This document shows, piece after piece, positions 39,428 to 48,110 of a stretch of 63,258 bases of DNA (positions are counted from its first letter, which is position 1; each line of letters starts with the position of its first letter). A program made the position numbers and the translations under genes. The stretch spans positions 178,976 to 242,233 of the forward strand of contig DHVP01000006.1 in assembly GCA_002412715.1 (NCBI GenBank). The letters are read 5' to 3'. A model generated the notes under the pieces. The model did not search any database and had not been told where the DNA came from. It saw only the letters and a program-made list of their open reading frames with translations. The DNA is from Deltaproteobacteria bacterium UBA5205 (GTDB lineage: Bacteria; Desulfobacterota; Syntrophorhabdia; Syntrophorhabdales; Syntrophorhabdaceae).

Positions 39428-39467
39428 AGGATACGCCTCCGACGGCAAGAATGGTCTATAGTTTATC

Positions 39468-40376
39468 ATGAACCTCACCGGGGAAAAGCGACTGGTCTTC
39501 ACCCTTCTCGTTGCCCTCGCCATCATGGCTGGCGAGGTCGTAGGCGGGTTTCTAAGCAACAGTCTTGCACTGCTCAGCGACGCCGGTCACATGATGACCG
39601 ATGCCCTGGCAATTGCTCTGGGTCTGGTGGCAACCCGTATAAGCAAAAGGCCATCGGACAGGAGGGCAACCTTCGGTTATCATCGGGTGGGACTTCTCGC
39701 CGCACTCATCAATGGCCTGAGCCTCCTGATCATTGCCGTCCTTATCTTCTACGAATCCTACGAAAGGTTCGTCAAACCGCCTGACGTCGACATCCCCGTC
39801 ATGCTCGCCATCGCCGCTCTCGGTCTGGCCGGAAACCTTGCCATGGTGTTTATCCTGGGACACGGTCACAAGGATCTCACGCTTAAAAGTGTGTGGCTCC
39901 ACGTCCTCGGTGATACTCTTTCTTCCGTAGGAGTAATCGTATCGGGCGTGGTAATCTATTTCACCGGGTGGACATACGCCGATCCCGTCGCGAGCATCCT
40001 CATAGGAGGCATCATCATCTGGGGCGGAGTGAGGCTGGTACGGGACACAATGTCCATCTTTCTCAACCTGACGCCCAGGGGATTCAATGTAGAGGCCCTG
40101 GCAAACAAGATCGCCGAGATGCACGACGTCATAGACGTCCATGACGTACATCTCTGGCCCGTGGCCCACGACCATGTTGCATTTTCGGCCCACGTGCTCG
40201 TCGATAACAAGAGTTTGAAAGAGGTTGAAACAACGAAGAAAAACATTGAAAACATGCTTAAAGATGCCGGGGTGAATCACAGCACCCTTCAGATCGAATG
40301 CAGCTGTGTGGAATGTGACAACAATCTTTTCTGCCAGATCAAAGGCGACGAACACGAAGACACGCACAACCACTGA
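39468..40376 (+). CDS. Zinc-type cation diffusion facilitator (CzcD/ZitB-like)
   Basis: A 302-residue CDF exporter with six membrane segments. Both transport-site motifs are present: LLSDAGHMMTDAL near 34-46 (H-x3-D) and LHVLGDTLSSVGV near 145 (H-x3-D), the Zn-type pattern. The cytoplasmic domain ends in a metal-binding tail (CSCVECDNN...HEDTHNH). It exports Zn2+, Co2+ or Cd2+ for protons. Unlike the CDF at 31588 it has no NifX domain and keeps the second site. No good ribosome site is visible. Confidence 0.88.
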   Translation: MNLTGEKRLVFTLLVALAIMAGEVVGGFLSNSLALLSDAGHMMTDALAIALGLVATRISKRPSDRRATFGYHRVGLLAALINGLSLLIIAVLIFYESYERFVKPPDVDIPVMLAIAALGLAGNLAMVFILGHGHKDLTLKSVWLHVLGDTLSSVGVIVSGVVIYFTGWTYADPVASILIGGIIIWGGVRLVRDTMSIFLNLTPRGFNVEALANKIAEMHDVIDVHDVHLWPVAHDHVAFSAHVLVDNKSLKEVETTKKNIENMLKDAGVNHSTLQIECSCVECDNNLFCQIKGDEHEDTHNH

Positions 40377-40922
40377 TCGACAGCCCTGCCATAAATGACG
40401 AACAGGTTTCAGATCGATTGTCGGGCTTTCGGTTCAGGGCCGCTGTTTGGACGACGGACCGTCCCCGCGATTTTTCGCAAAGGGACAGTTGCAGGTCCTG
40501 TCCCTGCAGCCGGTCAACCCATGATCCTTCATCATATCATGGAAAAGGCATCCTGCCGCGCTCCGGTGCACGCCCGGCGAAACGCCCTGCTGCGCCTGAT
40601 AACCCGGGCCGTAACCCCTGCTGTCGTAGTGTTTAGCATTCTTCGGATTCATTGGCCGATCCGCGTCTTGTGGTGTCAAGTCCGGTTCACCATCCCGGTA
40701 TCAGACAAGAGGCAACGCCGTTGAAATGTCGGCAGGATACCGGTGGCAAACTTCGGTTCTTGCTTAAGTCACATTAGGGTTATCGCAACAAACGGCAGCT
40801 TCTTAATACCTCCTTCCTCTATCTTAAGAAAAACTGCAAACGACCGATAATGTAAGAAGTATTATTTTTGAGAAAATCAAAATGTATGATATAGTGAAAC
40901 ATCCTACGAAACGGGGGTCTCA
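40377..40922. other. Intergenic region with one doubtful small frame
   Basis: Apart from the doubtful frame at 40434-40652 I see nothing coding in these 546 bases. The last ~120 bases are AT-rich and probably hold the promoter of the small membrane protein gene at 40923. Confidence 0.4.
40434..40652 (-). CDS. Possible small cysteine-containing protein
   Basis: A 72-residue frame from the ATG at 40652 (MNPKNAKHYDSRGYGPGYQA), with CRDRTCNCPF near the end that could bind metal. No recognisable family and no convincing ribosome site. The composition is not clearly that of a shadow frame, since no gene lies on the other strand, but the evidence is slight. Confidence 0.35.
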   Translation of the reverse strand: MNPKNAKHYDSRGYGPGYQAQQGVSPGVHRSAAGCLFHDMMKDHGLTGCRDRTCNCPFAKNRGDGPSSKQRP

Positions 40923-41102
40923 ATGGGCGACAAAAACTCACTGATCCTTTATGTCATTGCATTTATAGTCATGATCGGTGGTTTTGCAATGATCTTTTTG
41001 ACACGAAGTACTACCATACTGGCCGCCGGCGCCGTACTCATCTTTATCGGGCTCTTCATCTTTCTGTTCGGCAGGGAAAAGGCAAAAAAGGTCAGGACCT
41101 GA
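40923..41102 (+). CDS. Small two-helix membrane protein (59 residues)
   Basis: A 59-residue frame starting MGDKNSLILYVIAFIVMIGG with two hydrophobic helices (residues ~7-27 and ~31-49) and a basic cytoplasmic tail (REKAKKVRT). It is followed by a strong intrinsic terminator at 41149-41189, which supports a real transcript. No function can be assigned. Confidence 0.6.
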   Translation: MGDKNSLILYVIAFIVMIGGFAMIFLTRSTTILAAGAVLIFIGLFIFLFGREKAKKVRT

Positions 41103-41148
41103 GGACATAAGGTAAACCAGCACAGTACTCCCAATCGGAATCATTGAC

Positions 41149-41189
41149 AGGTCAAACGGCTCGATAAGCCCTGTTTGGCCTCTTTTTTT
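41149..41189 (+). terminator. Intrinsic terminator
   Basis: AGGTCAAAC (41149-41157) pairs with GTTTGGCCT (41173-41181) over nine positions with one G-U, enclosing an inner GGC/GCC pair, and is followed by C and seven Ts (41183-41189). It should end transcription of the small membrane protein gene at 40923. Confidence 0.75.
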
Positions 41190-41244
41190 GACGCGGGAAA
41201 CATTTGCATTGCAGGGCCTCCGGTGATAGTGTAAGACACGTCAA

Positions 41245-42459
41245 ATGGATGACTCACTACGGGAACTCGAAAACGTCGAACGACTGCGGCTTACGGGCAG
41301 GGTAGACAGCATTACCTGCCGTGAGATAGAGTCACTTTTCAGGAACGCTGTCATGGCCGGCAAAAGGCTGATCATCACCGACATGGCGGGCGTCAGCTAT
41401 GTGAGCAGCGCGGGCCTGCGCGTATTCCTTTCTTTCCAGAAGGAACTGAAAAAGGCCGGTGGAGAGATCTGCCTTTTCGCTACAGCCCCTTCCGTTTACT
41501 CACTATTTGAAATAAGTGGATTCACCAACATCTTTCGTTTCCTGTCATCGGAAGATGAGGTAAAGGGACTTCTGGAGACACCAGCCGAAAAAACGGCGAT
41601 ACGGGAGGTCTCGTCCGACAGGGCACTATTGCGCGTCCTTACAAGGAATCTCCCGGTCGGGTCATTGACCGTCATAGGCGGTGACGAAAAACTCTCGTCG
41701 GCCGGCTACGGTGAAGAAGATGTCAGCTCCGTGAAGGCCTCCGACATCCGGTTCGCCACCGGACTGGCTGCCCTGGGCCACCGGTTCGAAGACTACAAGG
41801 GCTATTTCGGGGAGGCTGCCGTAATCGACCGCAGTATCTTCGTTTACCCTGCCCTCAAGAGATCCGCTGTCGATTTCATCATACATGCTGAAGGAGACAA
41901 GGACACGGCTTACCATTTTCTCCATGGTTTTTCGTTCCAGGGGGAATTCAATCATATCGTCTCCTTTGAACCGAAAGACAACCTCTTCACTCTCGACGAA
42001 CTTATTGACAGCGCCCAACTCGCATCTTCCTCTCCCATTATAGGGATAACAGGTATCTTTGAGAGCAGGGGCCTTTTCGGCATGCGTCTGAAGAAGATCC
42101 CGATCCGGGAAAACTCAAACCCCGGGGAAACGGACATCTTCTCCGGGGAAAGTTTTCCGGAATGGATGGATTACTCGATTGAGGCCGAGGACCTGTACAA
42201 TCTGGTCGTCATCACAGGCATTGCAGTCAAAGACAGGGGCGGCGTCCGGGGAGCGGCCGACAGGATCATCCCCCGTGAGGGTCGTTACCACACTCACGGT
42301 ATTGTGTTCGATAAAAAACCCTTCAACAAGATCATTGACAACTTTCCCAACGAACTCAAGAGGGTCGTGACCGGAATGGAACCCCAGAGGGTGCTCCACC
42401 TTCTCGGTAAGACGAGGGTCGGCCCGGGCCTTCTGGGCATCGCGGAACTTGGCGGCTAG
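41245..42459 (+). CDS. STAS-domain protein with an unassigned C-terminal domain
   Basis: A 404-residue protein. Residues 1-115 form a STAS domain of the anti-sigma factor antagonist type (ITDMAGVSYVSSAGLRVFLS, with serines at the usual phosphorylation loop, then KKAGGEICLF). The rest (about 130-400) is one long domain I do not recognise; 'HGIVFDKKPFN' and 'LLGKTRVGPGLLGIAEL' mark its end. The gene is followed two bases later by the ABC permease fusion, so it probably regulates or senses for that transporter. No signal peptide. Confidence 0.7.
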   Translation: MDDSLRELENVERLRLTGRVDSITCREIESLFRNAVMAGKRLIITDMAGVSYVSSAGLRVFLSFQKELKKAGGEICLFATAPSVYSLFEISGFTNIFRFLSSEDEVKGLLETPAEKTAIREVSSDRALLRVLTRNLPVGSLTVIGGDEKLSSAGYGEEDVSSVKASDIRFATGLAALGHRFEDYKGYFGEAAVIDRSIFVYPALKRSAVDFIIHAEGDKDTAYHFLHGFSFQGEFNHIVSFEPKDNLFTLDELIDSAQLASSSPIIGITGIFESRGLFGMRLKKIPIRENSNPGETDIFSGESFPEWMDYSIEAEDLYNLVVITGIAVKDRGGVRGAADRIIPREGRYHTHGIVFDKKPFNKIIDNFPNELKRVVTGMEPQRVLHLLGKTRVGPGLLGIAELGG

Positions 42460-42461
42460 AG

Positions 42462-45284
42462 ATGGAACTCTGGGTAGGCGCTCTCAATCTCGGATTTCTC
42501 TACGCCTTCGTCGCCTTTGGCATCTATATAACCTTTCGCATCCATGATTTTCCGGATATCACCGTTGACGGGACGTTTACGACGGGCGCCGCCGTTACAT
42601 CCGTCCTCGTCGTGGCGGGTACTCATCCTCTTCTGGCACTGCTGGCCTCTTTTGTTGCCTGTATGGCGGCGGGAAGCGTAACGGCGATCATCAACACCCG
42701 TCTTAACGTCAACAGTCTCCTTGCCGGTATCCTCGTAATGACCGGCCTTTATTCCATCAACCTCCACATCATGGGCCGCTCCAATATACCGCTGCTCAAC
42801 ACATCCGAATTCTTCACGCTCCTCAACGGGGCGAACCCCGGGTTGCCCCATGAACCCTGGACGGCGATATGCCTCACCGTCATTATGGCCGCATCCTGGC
42901 TGGCCGTCTCCTTCTTCTTCAAGACCGACCTCGGACTTTCCATGCGGGCAAGCGGCAATAACCCCATCATGGCGCGAGCAGCCGGGATCAACGTGGACCG
43001 TGTCAAGATCTTCGGCGTGGCATTCGCCAACGGTCTTGTCGGGATCTCCGGCAGTCTCGTTGCGCAGTACCAGGGTTTTGCGGACATCGGGATGGGAATC
43101 GGGACCGTCGTCACCGGGCTCGCCTCCGTCATCATCGGGGAATCGATTCTCAAGAAACATTCCATCTATGCCTGGATAGCAAGCGCGGTGATCGGTTCGG
43201 TGATCTTCCGGTTCATGATCGCCATCGCCCTTTACGCCGGTATGGATCCCGTCGATCTCAAGCTCCTTACGGCAATCTTCGTTCTCGTTACGCTCGTTGT
43301 AACGGCAAAGATCGCAAAAGGCGCGGGAAAGGTGAAGAAGAAGCACCTCGTCACAGCAATGGCAGCCGCGGCCATTATCTTCGGCATCTTTGCCGGTATG
43401 AAATATGGGAACCTCACCGCCTTTATACCCCAAAAAAAGGTCAAGATCGGTATCTTCCAGGTAAGCGACAACCCCATCCTCAACATCACCCGGGACGCCT
43501 TCCTTGACGAGATGAAACGTCTCGGCTACGTGGAGGGGAAGAACGCGACCTTTCTCGTAGAGAATGCCAATGGAGATCTTGCCACCGTAAATGCCATAGT
43601 CGACAAGTTCCTCCGCGACAAAGTGGACATTCTCGTTCCGATATCCACGGCATGCACGCAGGCGGCCTCCAGGAAGGTAAAGGACCGCCCCGTTGTCTTT
43701 GCCACCGTCGCGAATCCCTTCGCCATAGAGGTCGGCAAAACGGACACGGATCACCTGCCGAACGTAACGGGTGTCTATGGCGCGGTACCCATGGACAAAA
43801 CAATGGAGATCGTCAGGAAAATCCTGCCGGGGCCCATCAAGATCGGGGCTATATGGGACCCTTCGCAGGCAAACTCGGAGGTCAATGTTAACAGCCTTAA
43901 AAAAGCCCTGCAGAATTACCCGGATGTAGCCTTCGTCGGCGGCAATGTCTCCCACTCTTCCGAGGTGTACCAGGTTGCCGCATCCCTCGTCCAGAGAGGT
44001 ATCGACGCCTTCGTCCTGCCGACGGACAACATCGTCTATTCGGCGTTCGATTCAGTTGTCAAGGCGTCGCGAAACAGAAAAGTGCCCATCATCTTCAATG
44101 ACGTCGACCATCCCGAAGGCGGTGCCCTGGTGGTCTTCGGATATACCTATGAAACGAGCGGAAAGCAGGCTGCGAACCTTGTGGACCGTATCCTCAAAGG
44201 AGAGAAGCCGGCATCGATCCCCTTTGAACGATACAGGGAAATAGCGCTCGGCATCAATCTTAAGGTTGCGAAAGAGCTGGGGCTTACCATACCCCGTAAA
44301 CTCCTCGAGAAGGCCACGGTGATAGTCGATGAGTCAGGCACCCGGCAGAAAAGCGGCGGCACCTCTTCCCGGGAAGGAACGTCCTTGCCGGGCAAACGCC
44401 TCGCACTTTTTCAGTTCACCGACAACGTCATCCTGGACATTTGCGCCAAAGGCGTTCTCGACGGATTGAAAAAGAGCGGTGTTCTTGACAAACAAAAGAT
44501 CGCCATCGACCACAAGATGGCCCACGGTGATTTCCCTACGGCCCAGTCGATTGCCCAGGAGATGGTAAGCAAGAACTACGACTACATTGTGACGGTATCG
44601 ACGATAGCCCTTCAGGTGACTGTCAATCACAACAAGAAGATCCCCCATGTTTTCGCTGCGGTGACGGACCCTCTCAAGGCCGGAGTCGCAAAAAGCTTCA
44701 CGGACCACCCCGCGAACCTGACGGGGCTCGCCACTCCCCAGCCCGTGGAATCGACAGTGAGGCTCATGCGCAGAGTATTCCCGAAGGCCCGGGTCATCGG
44801 CATGATCTGGAATCCCGCGGAGGTGAACTCCGAGATCTGTACGGTGATCACGCGCGAGGCGGCAAAAAAATACGGCTTTAAGGTCGTCGAAGTCCAGATC
44901 ACGGGCACCCAGGAGATAGACCAGGCCCTGCAGTCGGTGCTGGGCGACAAACCGGACATCTTCTTTACCTCCGGCGACACGACCGTCTCTTCCGTCATCC
45001 CCTCGCTGGCACAGAAGCTCCGGCAGAAAAGAATACCCTACGTCACCAACACGCCCGCCGATATCGATTCGGGCGCCTTTATCTGCCTCGGTGCCGATTA
45101 TTATGACGTGGGCCTCAAGACAGCCGATATCGCCATCCGGATAATAAACGGGGGAAAACCCGCCGCCATACCGATCGTTTCCTATGTGCCCGAACAGCTC
45201 ACTCTCAATCTGTCACTTGCAAAAGAATACGGAATCACGATACCTGACGACCTCGTCAGGAAGGCGGCAAGGGTGGTAAAATAG
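42462..45284 (+). CDS. ABC permease fused to two tandem substrate-binding domains (TrpXY-like)
   Basis: A 940-residue chain. Residues 1-300 are a permease of the branched-chain/TrpY type with about nine membrane segments ('GLGFLYAFVAFGIYITFRIHDF' start, 'GLSMRASGNNPIMARAAGIN'). Two ABC_sub_bind domains follow, at about 325-610 (KVKIGIFQVSDNPIL) and 645-935 (KRLALFQFTDNVILD). They are homologous to each other and separated by a Ser/Gly/Thr-rich linker. Relatives of these binding proteins take up tryptophan, tyrosine or similar compounds. Normally permease and binding protein are separate. The ATPase gene follows 3 bases later. Confidence 0.9.
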   Translation: MELWVGALNLGFLYAFVAFGIYITFRIHDFPDITVDGTFTTGAAVTSVLVVAGTHPLLALLASFVACMAAGSVTAIINTRLNVNSLLAGILVMTGLYSINLHIMGRSNIPLLNTSEFFTLLNGANPGLPHEPWTAICLTVIMAASWLAVSFFFKTDLGLSMRASGNNPIMARAAGINVDRVKIFGVAFANGLVGISGSLVAQYQGFADIGMGIGTVVTGLASVIIGESILKKHSIYAWIASAVIGSVIFRFMIAIALYAGMDPVDLKLLTAIFVLVTLVVTAKIAKGAGKVKKKHLVTAMAAAAIIFGIFAGMKYGNLTAFIPQKKVKIGIFQVSDNPILNITRDAFLDEMKRLGYVEGKNATFLVENANGDLATVNAIVDKFLRDKVDILVPISTACTQAASRKVKDRPVVFATVANPFAIEVGKTDTDHLPNVTGVYGAVPMDKTMEIVRKILPGPIKIGAIWDPSQANSEVNVNSLKKALQNYPDVAFVGGNVSHSSEVYQVAASLVQRGIDAFVLPTDNIVYSAFDSVVKASRNRKVPIIFNDVDHPEGGALVVFGYTYETSGKQAANLVDRILKGEKPASIPFERYREIALGINLKVAKELGLTIPRKLLEKATVIVDESGTRQKSGGTSSREGTSLPGKRLALFQFTDNVILDICAKGVLDGLKKSGVLDKQKIAIDHKMAHGDFPTAQSIAQEMVSKNYDYIVTVSTIALQVTVNHNKKIPHVFAAVTDPLKAGVAKSFTDHPANLTGLATPQPVESTVRLMRRVFPKARVIGMIWNPAEVNSEICTVITREAAKKYGFKVVEVQITGTQEIDQALQSVLGDKPDIFFTSGDTTVSSVIPSLAQKLRQKRIPYVTNTPADIDSGAFICLGADYYDVGLKTADIAIRIINGGKPAAIPIVSYVPEQLTLNLSLAKEYGITIPDDLVRKAARVVK

Positions 45285-45287
45285 ACG

Positions 45288-46100
45288 ATGATACGGATCA
45301 GCGATTATCACAAGACATTCAATGCCGGCACTCTTAACGAGGTCTATGCACTTCGGGGGATAAATCTCCGTATTCAGGAAGGTGAGTTCCTGACTATCAT
45401 AGGAACCAACGGTTCCGGCAAATCGACCCTTCTCAATGCCATCGCGGGGACTTTCCAGCCCGACCGTGGGACGATAGCGATAGGAGGGAAGGACATGGCG
45501 GGGAAGGCTGATTTTCAGCGGGCGCGATTCATCTCCCGGGTATTCCAGAACCCCTTCATGGGTACGGCCCCGGACATGACCATCGCCGAGAACATCCACC
45601 TTGCCTTCATGAGAGGAAAACCCCGTCACCTTATCCCCGGACTTACCCGGGAGCGTCGTGACCTTTACCGCGAAGAAGTGAGAATGTTGGAGATGCAGCT
45701 CGAGGACAGACTGGGCAATACCATCGGCACCCTCTCCGGAGGCCAGAGACAGGCACTCACCTTGCTCATGGCTGTCATGAACGAGCCGAAGGTGCTTCTG
45801 CTGGATGAACATACCGCCGCACTCGACCCCAAATCAGCCGCACAGGTTGTCGCGCTTACCGAACGGTTCGTCACCCGCTACGGCCTCACAACCGTTATGA
45901 TCACCCACAGCATGCAGCAGGCGCTTGCACTGGGCACGAGAACCATCCTCATGCACAAGGGACAGGTTATAGAAGAAATCGCAGGAAAGGACAAAAGCTT
46001 CCTCACCACAACCGACCTTCTCGACCGTTTCGCCGATCTGAGAAAACAGGAAAAACTCACCGCCGAGATGATCGAGGAAATGCGCAGAGAATACCTCTAG
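45288..46100 (+). CDS. ABC transporter ATP-binding protein, partner of the permease fusion
   Basis: A 270-residue ABC ATPase. Walker A is GTNGSGKSTLL near residues 38-48, the signature is LSGGQRQALTLL near 148 and Walker B is VLLLDEHTAALDP near 170. The YXXX-type loop 'RVFQNPFMGTAPDMTIAENI' fits the TrpZ/YnjD-type group used with ABC_sub_bind proteins. It starts three bases after the fusion gene and completes the transporter. Two copies would bind the membrane domains of two fusion chains. Confidence 0.92.
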   Translation: MIRISDYHKTFNAGTLNEVYALRGINLRIQEGEFLTIIGTNGSGKSTLLNAIAGTFQPDRGTIAIGGKDMAGKADFQRARFISRVFQNPFMGTAPDMTIAENIHLAFMRGKPRHLIPGLTRERRDLYREEVRMLEMQLEDRLGNTIGTLSGGQRQALTLLMAVMNEPKVLLLDEHTAALDPKSAAQVVALTERFVTRYGLTTVMITHSMQQALALGTRTILMHKGQVIEEIAGKDKSFLTTTDLLDRFADLRKQEKLTAEMIEEMRREYL

Positions 46101-46207
46101 AGATCCCCGAACACTTCGCGGCTTCTTGAGGTCCGGGATGACGGGCTTGAATTTGGCTCCGAGACTCCGGAGGCTTCCCCTGGTTTTCTGCGCTAAACCC
46201 CAATACC

Positions 46208-46224
46208 TGCTATACTTTATAGCA
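46208..46224 (+). promoter_or_regulatory. Palindrome upstream of the DUF3303 gene
   Basis: TGCTATA (46208-46214), three bases, TATAGCA (46218-46224): a perfect 7-bp inverted repeat about 30 bases before the ATG at 46256. It contains a -10-like TATACT, so it may be an operator over the promoter. Confidence 0.4.
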
Positions 46225-46255
46225 AAGAGCAAATGTCACACAAAGGAGGTCTATT

Positions 46256-46516
46256 ATGTACTTCATGAATGTGTGCACATGGGAACCACAGGACGAAAAA
46301 GAGGTTGAAAAGAGGAGATCGAAATGGAAATGGCCTGCAGGGGTCAAGGTAGTCTGTGAATACGTCGACCTTCAAGGCTGCCGGTCCATTAACGTTGTCG
46401 ATACCGATTCAAAAGGCCTCATCGCAAGCAGGGCCGCCTGGATTGATGTCATGGCCTTCGAGACATTCCCCGTCCTTCCTTTCGGCACGGTCGCAAAACC
46501 GTCGAAAAAAGGATGA
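46256..46516 (+). CDS. DUF3303 family protein
   Basis: An 86-residue protein starting MYFMNVCTWEPQ and containing 'WKWPAGVKVVCEYVDLQGCRSINVVD', the DUF3303 pattern of a small dimeric alpha/beta-barrel (ferredoxin-like) fold. Function unknown. A full AAAGGAGG site precedes the ATG. It stands alone after the ABC transporter operon. Confidence 0.78.
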   Translation: MYFMNVCTWEPQDEKEVEKRRSKWKWPAGVKVVCEYVDLQGCRSINVVDTDSKGLIASRAAWIDVMAFETFPVLPFGTVAKPSKKG

Positions 46517-46704
46517 TCGGTCCTCGTTGTTTCCCGTCGCCCGTCGCGGTTCCCGGCCCAAAAACCGGTAAAACCTTGCGGAGCCTGAGACGGGGCCTGC
46601 ACAAACAAGCGTCGTCCTCCCGGAAAAACTCTCTTGAAAATTTTCTGGAATTGTTCGTAAATAGACATATGATACGCCTTAGCCAAAACAACAGGGAGTC
46701 TGCC

Positions 46705-46974
46705 ATGCGCCATCGGGTCTTGTTTCTTGCCGTACTTGCCCTGACCTTTTCCTTCCTTTTCCTCGGGGGCAACTCCATAGCTGAACAGGCTGCTGAACCG
46801 TGCAACGACGCGGCATGCGGTCCCGGTTACAAGGCCCTACTCCAGTCGAACGGTTCATGCATGTGCGTCGCCATCGACTGCATAAATGTTGACAACTGTC
46901 CGGAGCCTCCGAAAGTCCCGGAAGATTGCCTCAGCATCGAGGGGTGCAACCCTCCCCGGATCATTGAACCCTGA
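46705..46974 (+). CDS. Secreted small cysteine-rich protein
   Basis: An 89-residue protein from the ATG at 46705 (AGGGAG upstream). Residues 1-26 form a signal peptide (LFLAVLALTFSFLFLGGNSIA). The mature part has eight cysteines in a short Pro/Asn-rich sequence (CNDAACGPGY, CMCVAIDCINVDNCP, CLSIEGC), suggesting disulfide bonds or metal binding in the periplasm. Not recognised as a named family. Confidence 0.6.
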   Translation: MRHRVLFLAVLALTFSFLFLGGNSIAEQAAEPCNDAACGPGYKALLQSNGSCMCVAIDCINVDNCPEPPKVPEDCLSIEGCNPPRIIEP

Positions 46975-47014
46975 AACCGCTTCCGGGCCCATCGAAACGA
47001 GAAGAGCTTCCTCA

Positions 47015-47476
47015 ATGGCACACATACTGATTACATTCCATTCACAGACAGGCAACACGGAAAGAATGGCCGGCGCCATAGCCGCCGGCGTGGCAGAGAC
47101 GGAGGGCTCCCGGGCAAACCTCAAAAGGGCCCTTGACACGGCCGCACAGGATATAAGGGAATGCGATGCCGTCGTTTTCTGTTCGCCTGAATACTTCGGC
47201 TATATGGCAGGTGCGATGAAAGACCTCTTCGACAGAACCTACGAGGAATTGAAAGACGACCGAAGGTCTCTGAAGAAACCCTATTGCGTCGCAATAAGCG
47301 CCGGGAACGACGGCACTGGCGCGCTTACCCATATAGAGCGGTTGTGCAGGGGCTATCGCTTTAAAAAGGTACAGAATCCCATCATATGCAAAGGGCCGGT
47401 GACGGATGGCATACTGGCAAAATGCCATGAACTCGGCAGGACCGTAGCTGAGGGCGTCAATGCAGGCATATTTTAA
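47015..47476 (+). CDS. Flavodoxin/NAD(P)H-dependent FMN reductase-like protein
   Basis: A 153-residue flavodoxin-fold protein. The FMN phosphate loop FHSQTGNTERMAG is near residues 8-20 and the 'CSPEYFGYMAGAMKDLFDRTYEEL' segment near 57-80 is the WrbA/multimeric flavodoxin region. 'CVAISAGNDGTGAL' follows. It should bind FMN and carry electrons in the cytosol. A decayed relative of the same segment is at 25726-25804. The start at 47015 has only a weak ribosome site. Confidence 0.82.
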   Translation: MAHILITFHSQTGNTERMAGAIAAGVAETEGSRANLKRALDTAAQDIRECDAVVFCSPEYFGYMAGAMKDLFDRTYEELKDDRRSLKKPYCVAISAGNDGTGALTHIERLCRGYRFKKVQNPIICKGPVTDGILAKCHELGRTVAEGVNAGIF

Positions 47477-47530
47477 AAATTGCGCCATAATGGTAACCCC
47501 TCTCCAACCCATAGACACCTCCTCCTGTAT

Positions 47531-47583
47531 CTTGTAAAGGTTACCCATTACCCATCACCCATTACCCATCACCTATTGCCTGC
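47531..47583 (-). repeat. G-rich heptamer repeat, longest copy
   Basis: On the minus strand from about 47583 the sequence reads GGCAGGCAATAGGTGATGGG, then TAATGGGTGATGGG and TAATGGGTAACC: six consecutive heptamer-like units. The family is the same as at 3.1, 6.3 and 10.3 kb. Here it lies in a 250-bp gap between genes and not at a stop codon. Confidence 0.75.
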
Positions 47584-47728
47584 CCCTATCATTGCGGCTT
47601 GACAAACCGCTCAAATAACGTCATAATCCTTAACTACGGGAAATTGACCCATTTTCTTCCTGGACCGGTAACCGGGGTATCACATCGACAGCTTGGGAGT
47701 CACAGGGAAGAAGAAGAAAGGAGCCGGC

Positions 47729-47935
47729 ATGGCCAAACGCAATCAAAATAGTTTTTTAAAAAGGCAGAAGGAGATCAAGCGTCAGCAAAAAGCCCAGGAA
47801 AAGATGATGCGCAGGCAGGGCCTTAAGAAACAGGAGCCCGAAGAAGAGATTAACGAAGAAACCACGGAAGAGACAACAGCCGCTGCAGAAGAAGAAGCCA
47901 CGAGCGAAGAACAATCCGCCACCGAAAAAGAATAG
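47729..47935 (+). CDS. Small charged protein with basic N-terminus and acidic C-terminus
   Basis: A 68-residue protein from the ATG at 47729 (AAAGGAG upstream), starting MAKRNQNSFLKRQKEIKRQQ. The first 40 residues are a strongly basic helix that could bind nucleic acid; the last 28 are acidic (EEEINEETTEETTAAAEEEA). Short proteins with this N-terminus are conserved in related anaerobes but have no known role. A nucleic acid- or ribosome-associated factor is possible. Confidence 0.65.
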   Translation: MAKRNQNSFLKRQKEIKRQQKAQEKMMRRQGLKKQEPEEEINEETTEETTAAAEEEATSEEQSATEKE

Positions 47936-48110
47936 GGGCAGTTACACGATACTTGCATTTTCGAGTTTCAGGCATTAAACGAGCAAAAATCCGGTATCGA
48001 ATCAACCCAATTAGAGCATTGTCGCTGGATATAACACGGCTTGAGCGACGGGCCGACCCGGTTCCTTAAGGAAATCGATAGACAGGCTGAATTCCTTACC
48101 GGGATCCGAT

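Noticed and set aside
42456..43955. A 499-codon open frame on the minus strand
   Set aside because: It lies opposite the well-supported ABC permease fusion gene, its product is rich in G, D, R and H with no recognisable domain, and it has no ribosome site. It is a mirror frame of a GC-rich gene.
47531..47583. Regular repeat units that could be read as a CRISPR array
   Set aside because: The units are contiguous degenerate heptamers with no unique spacers, and no cas genes are in the window.
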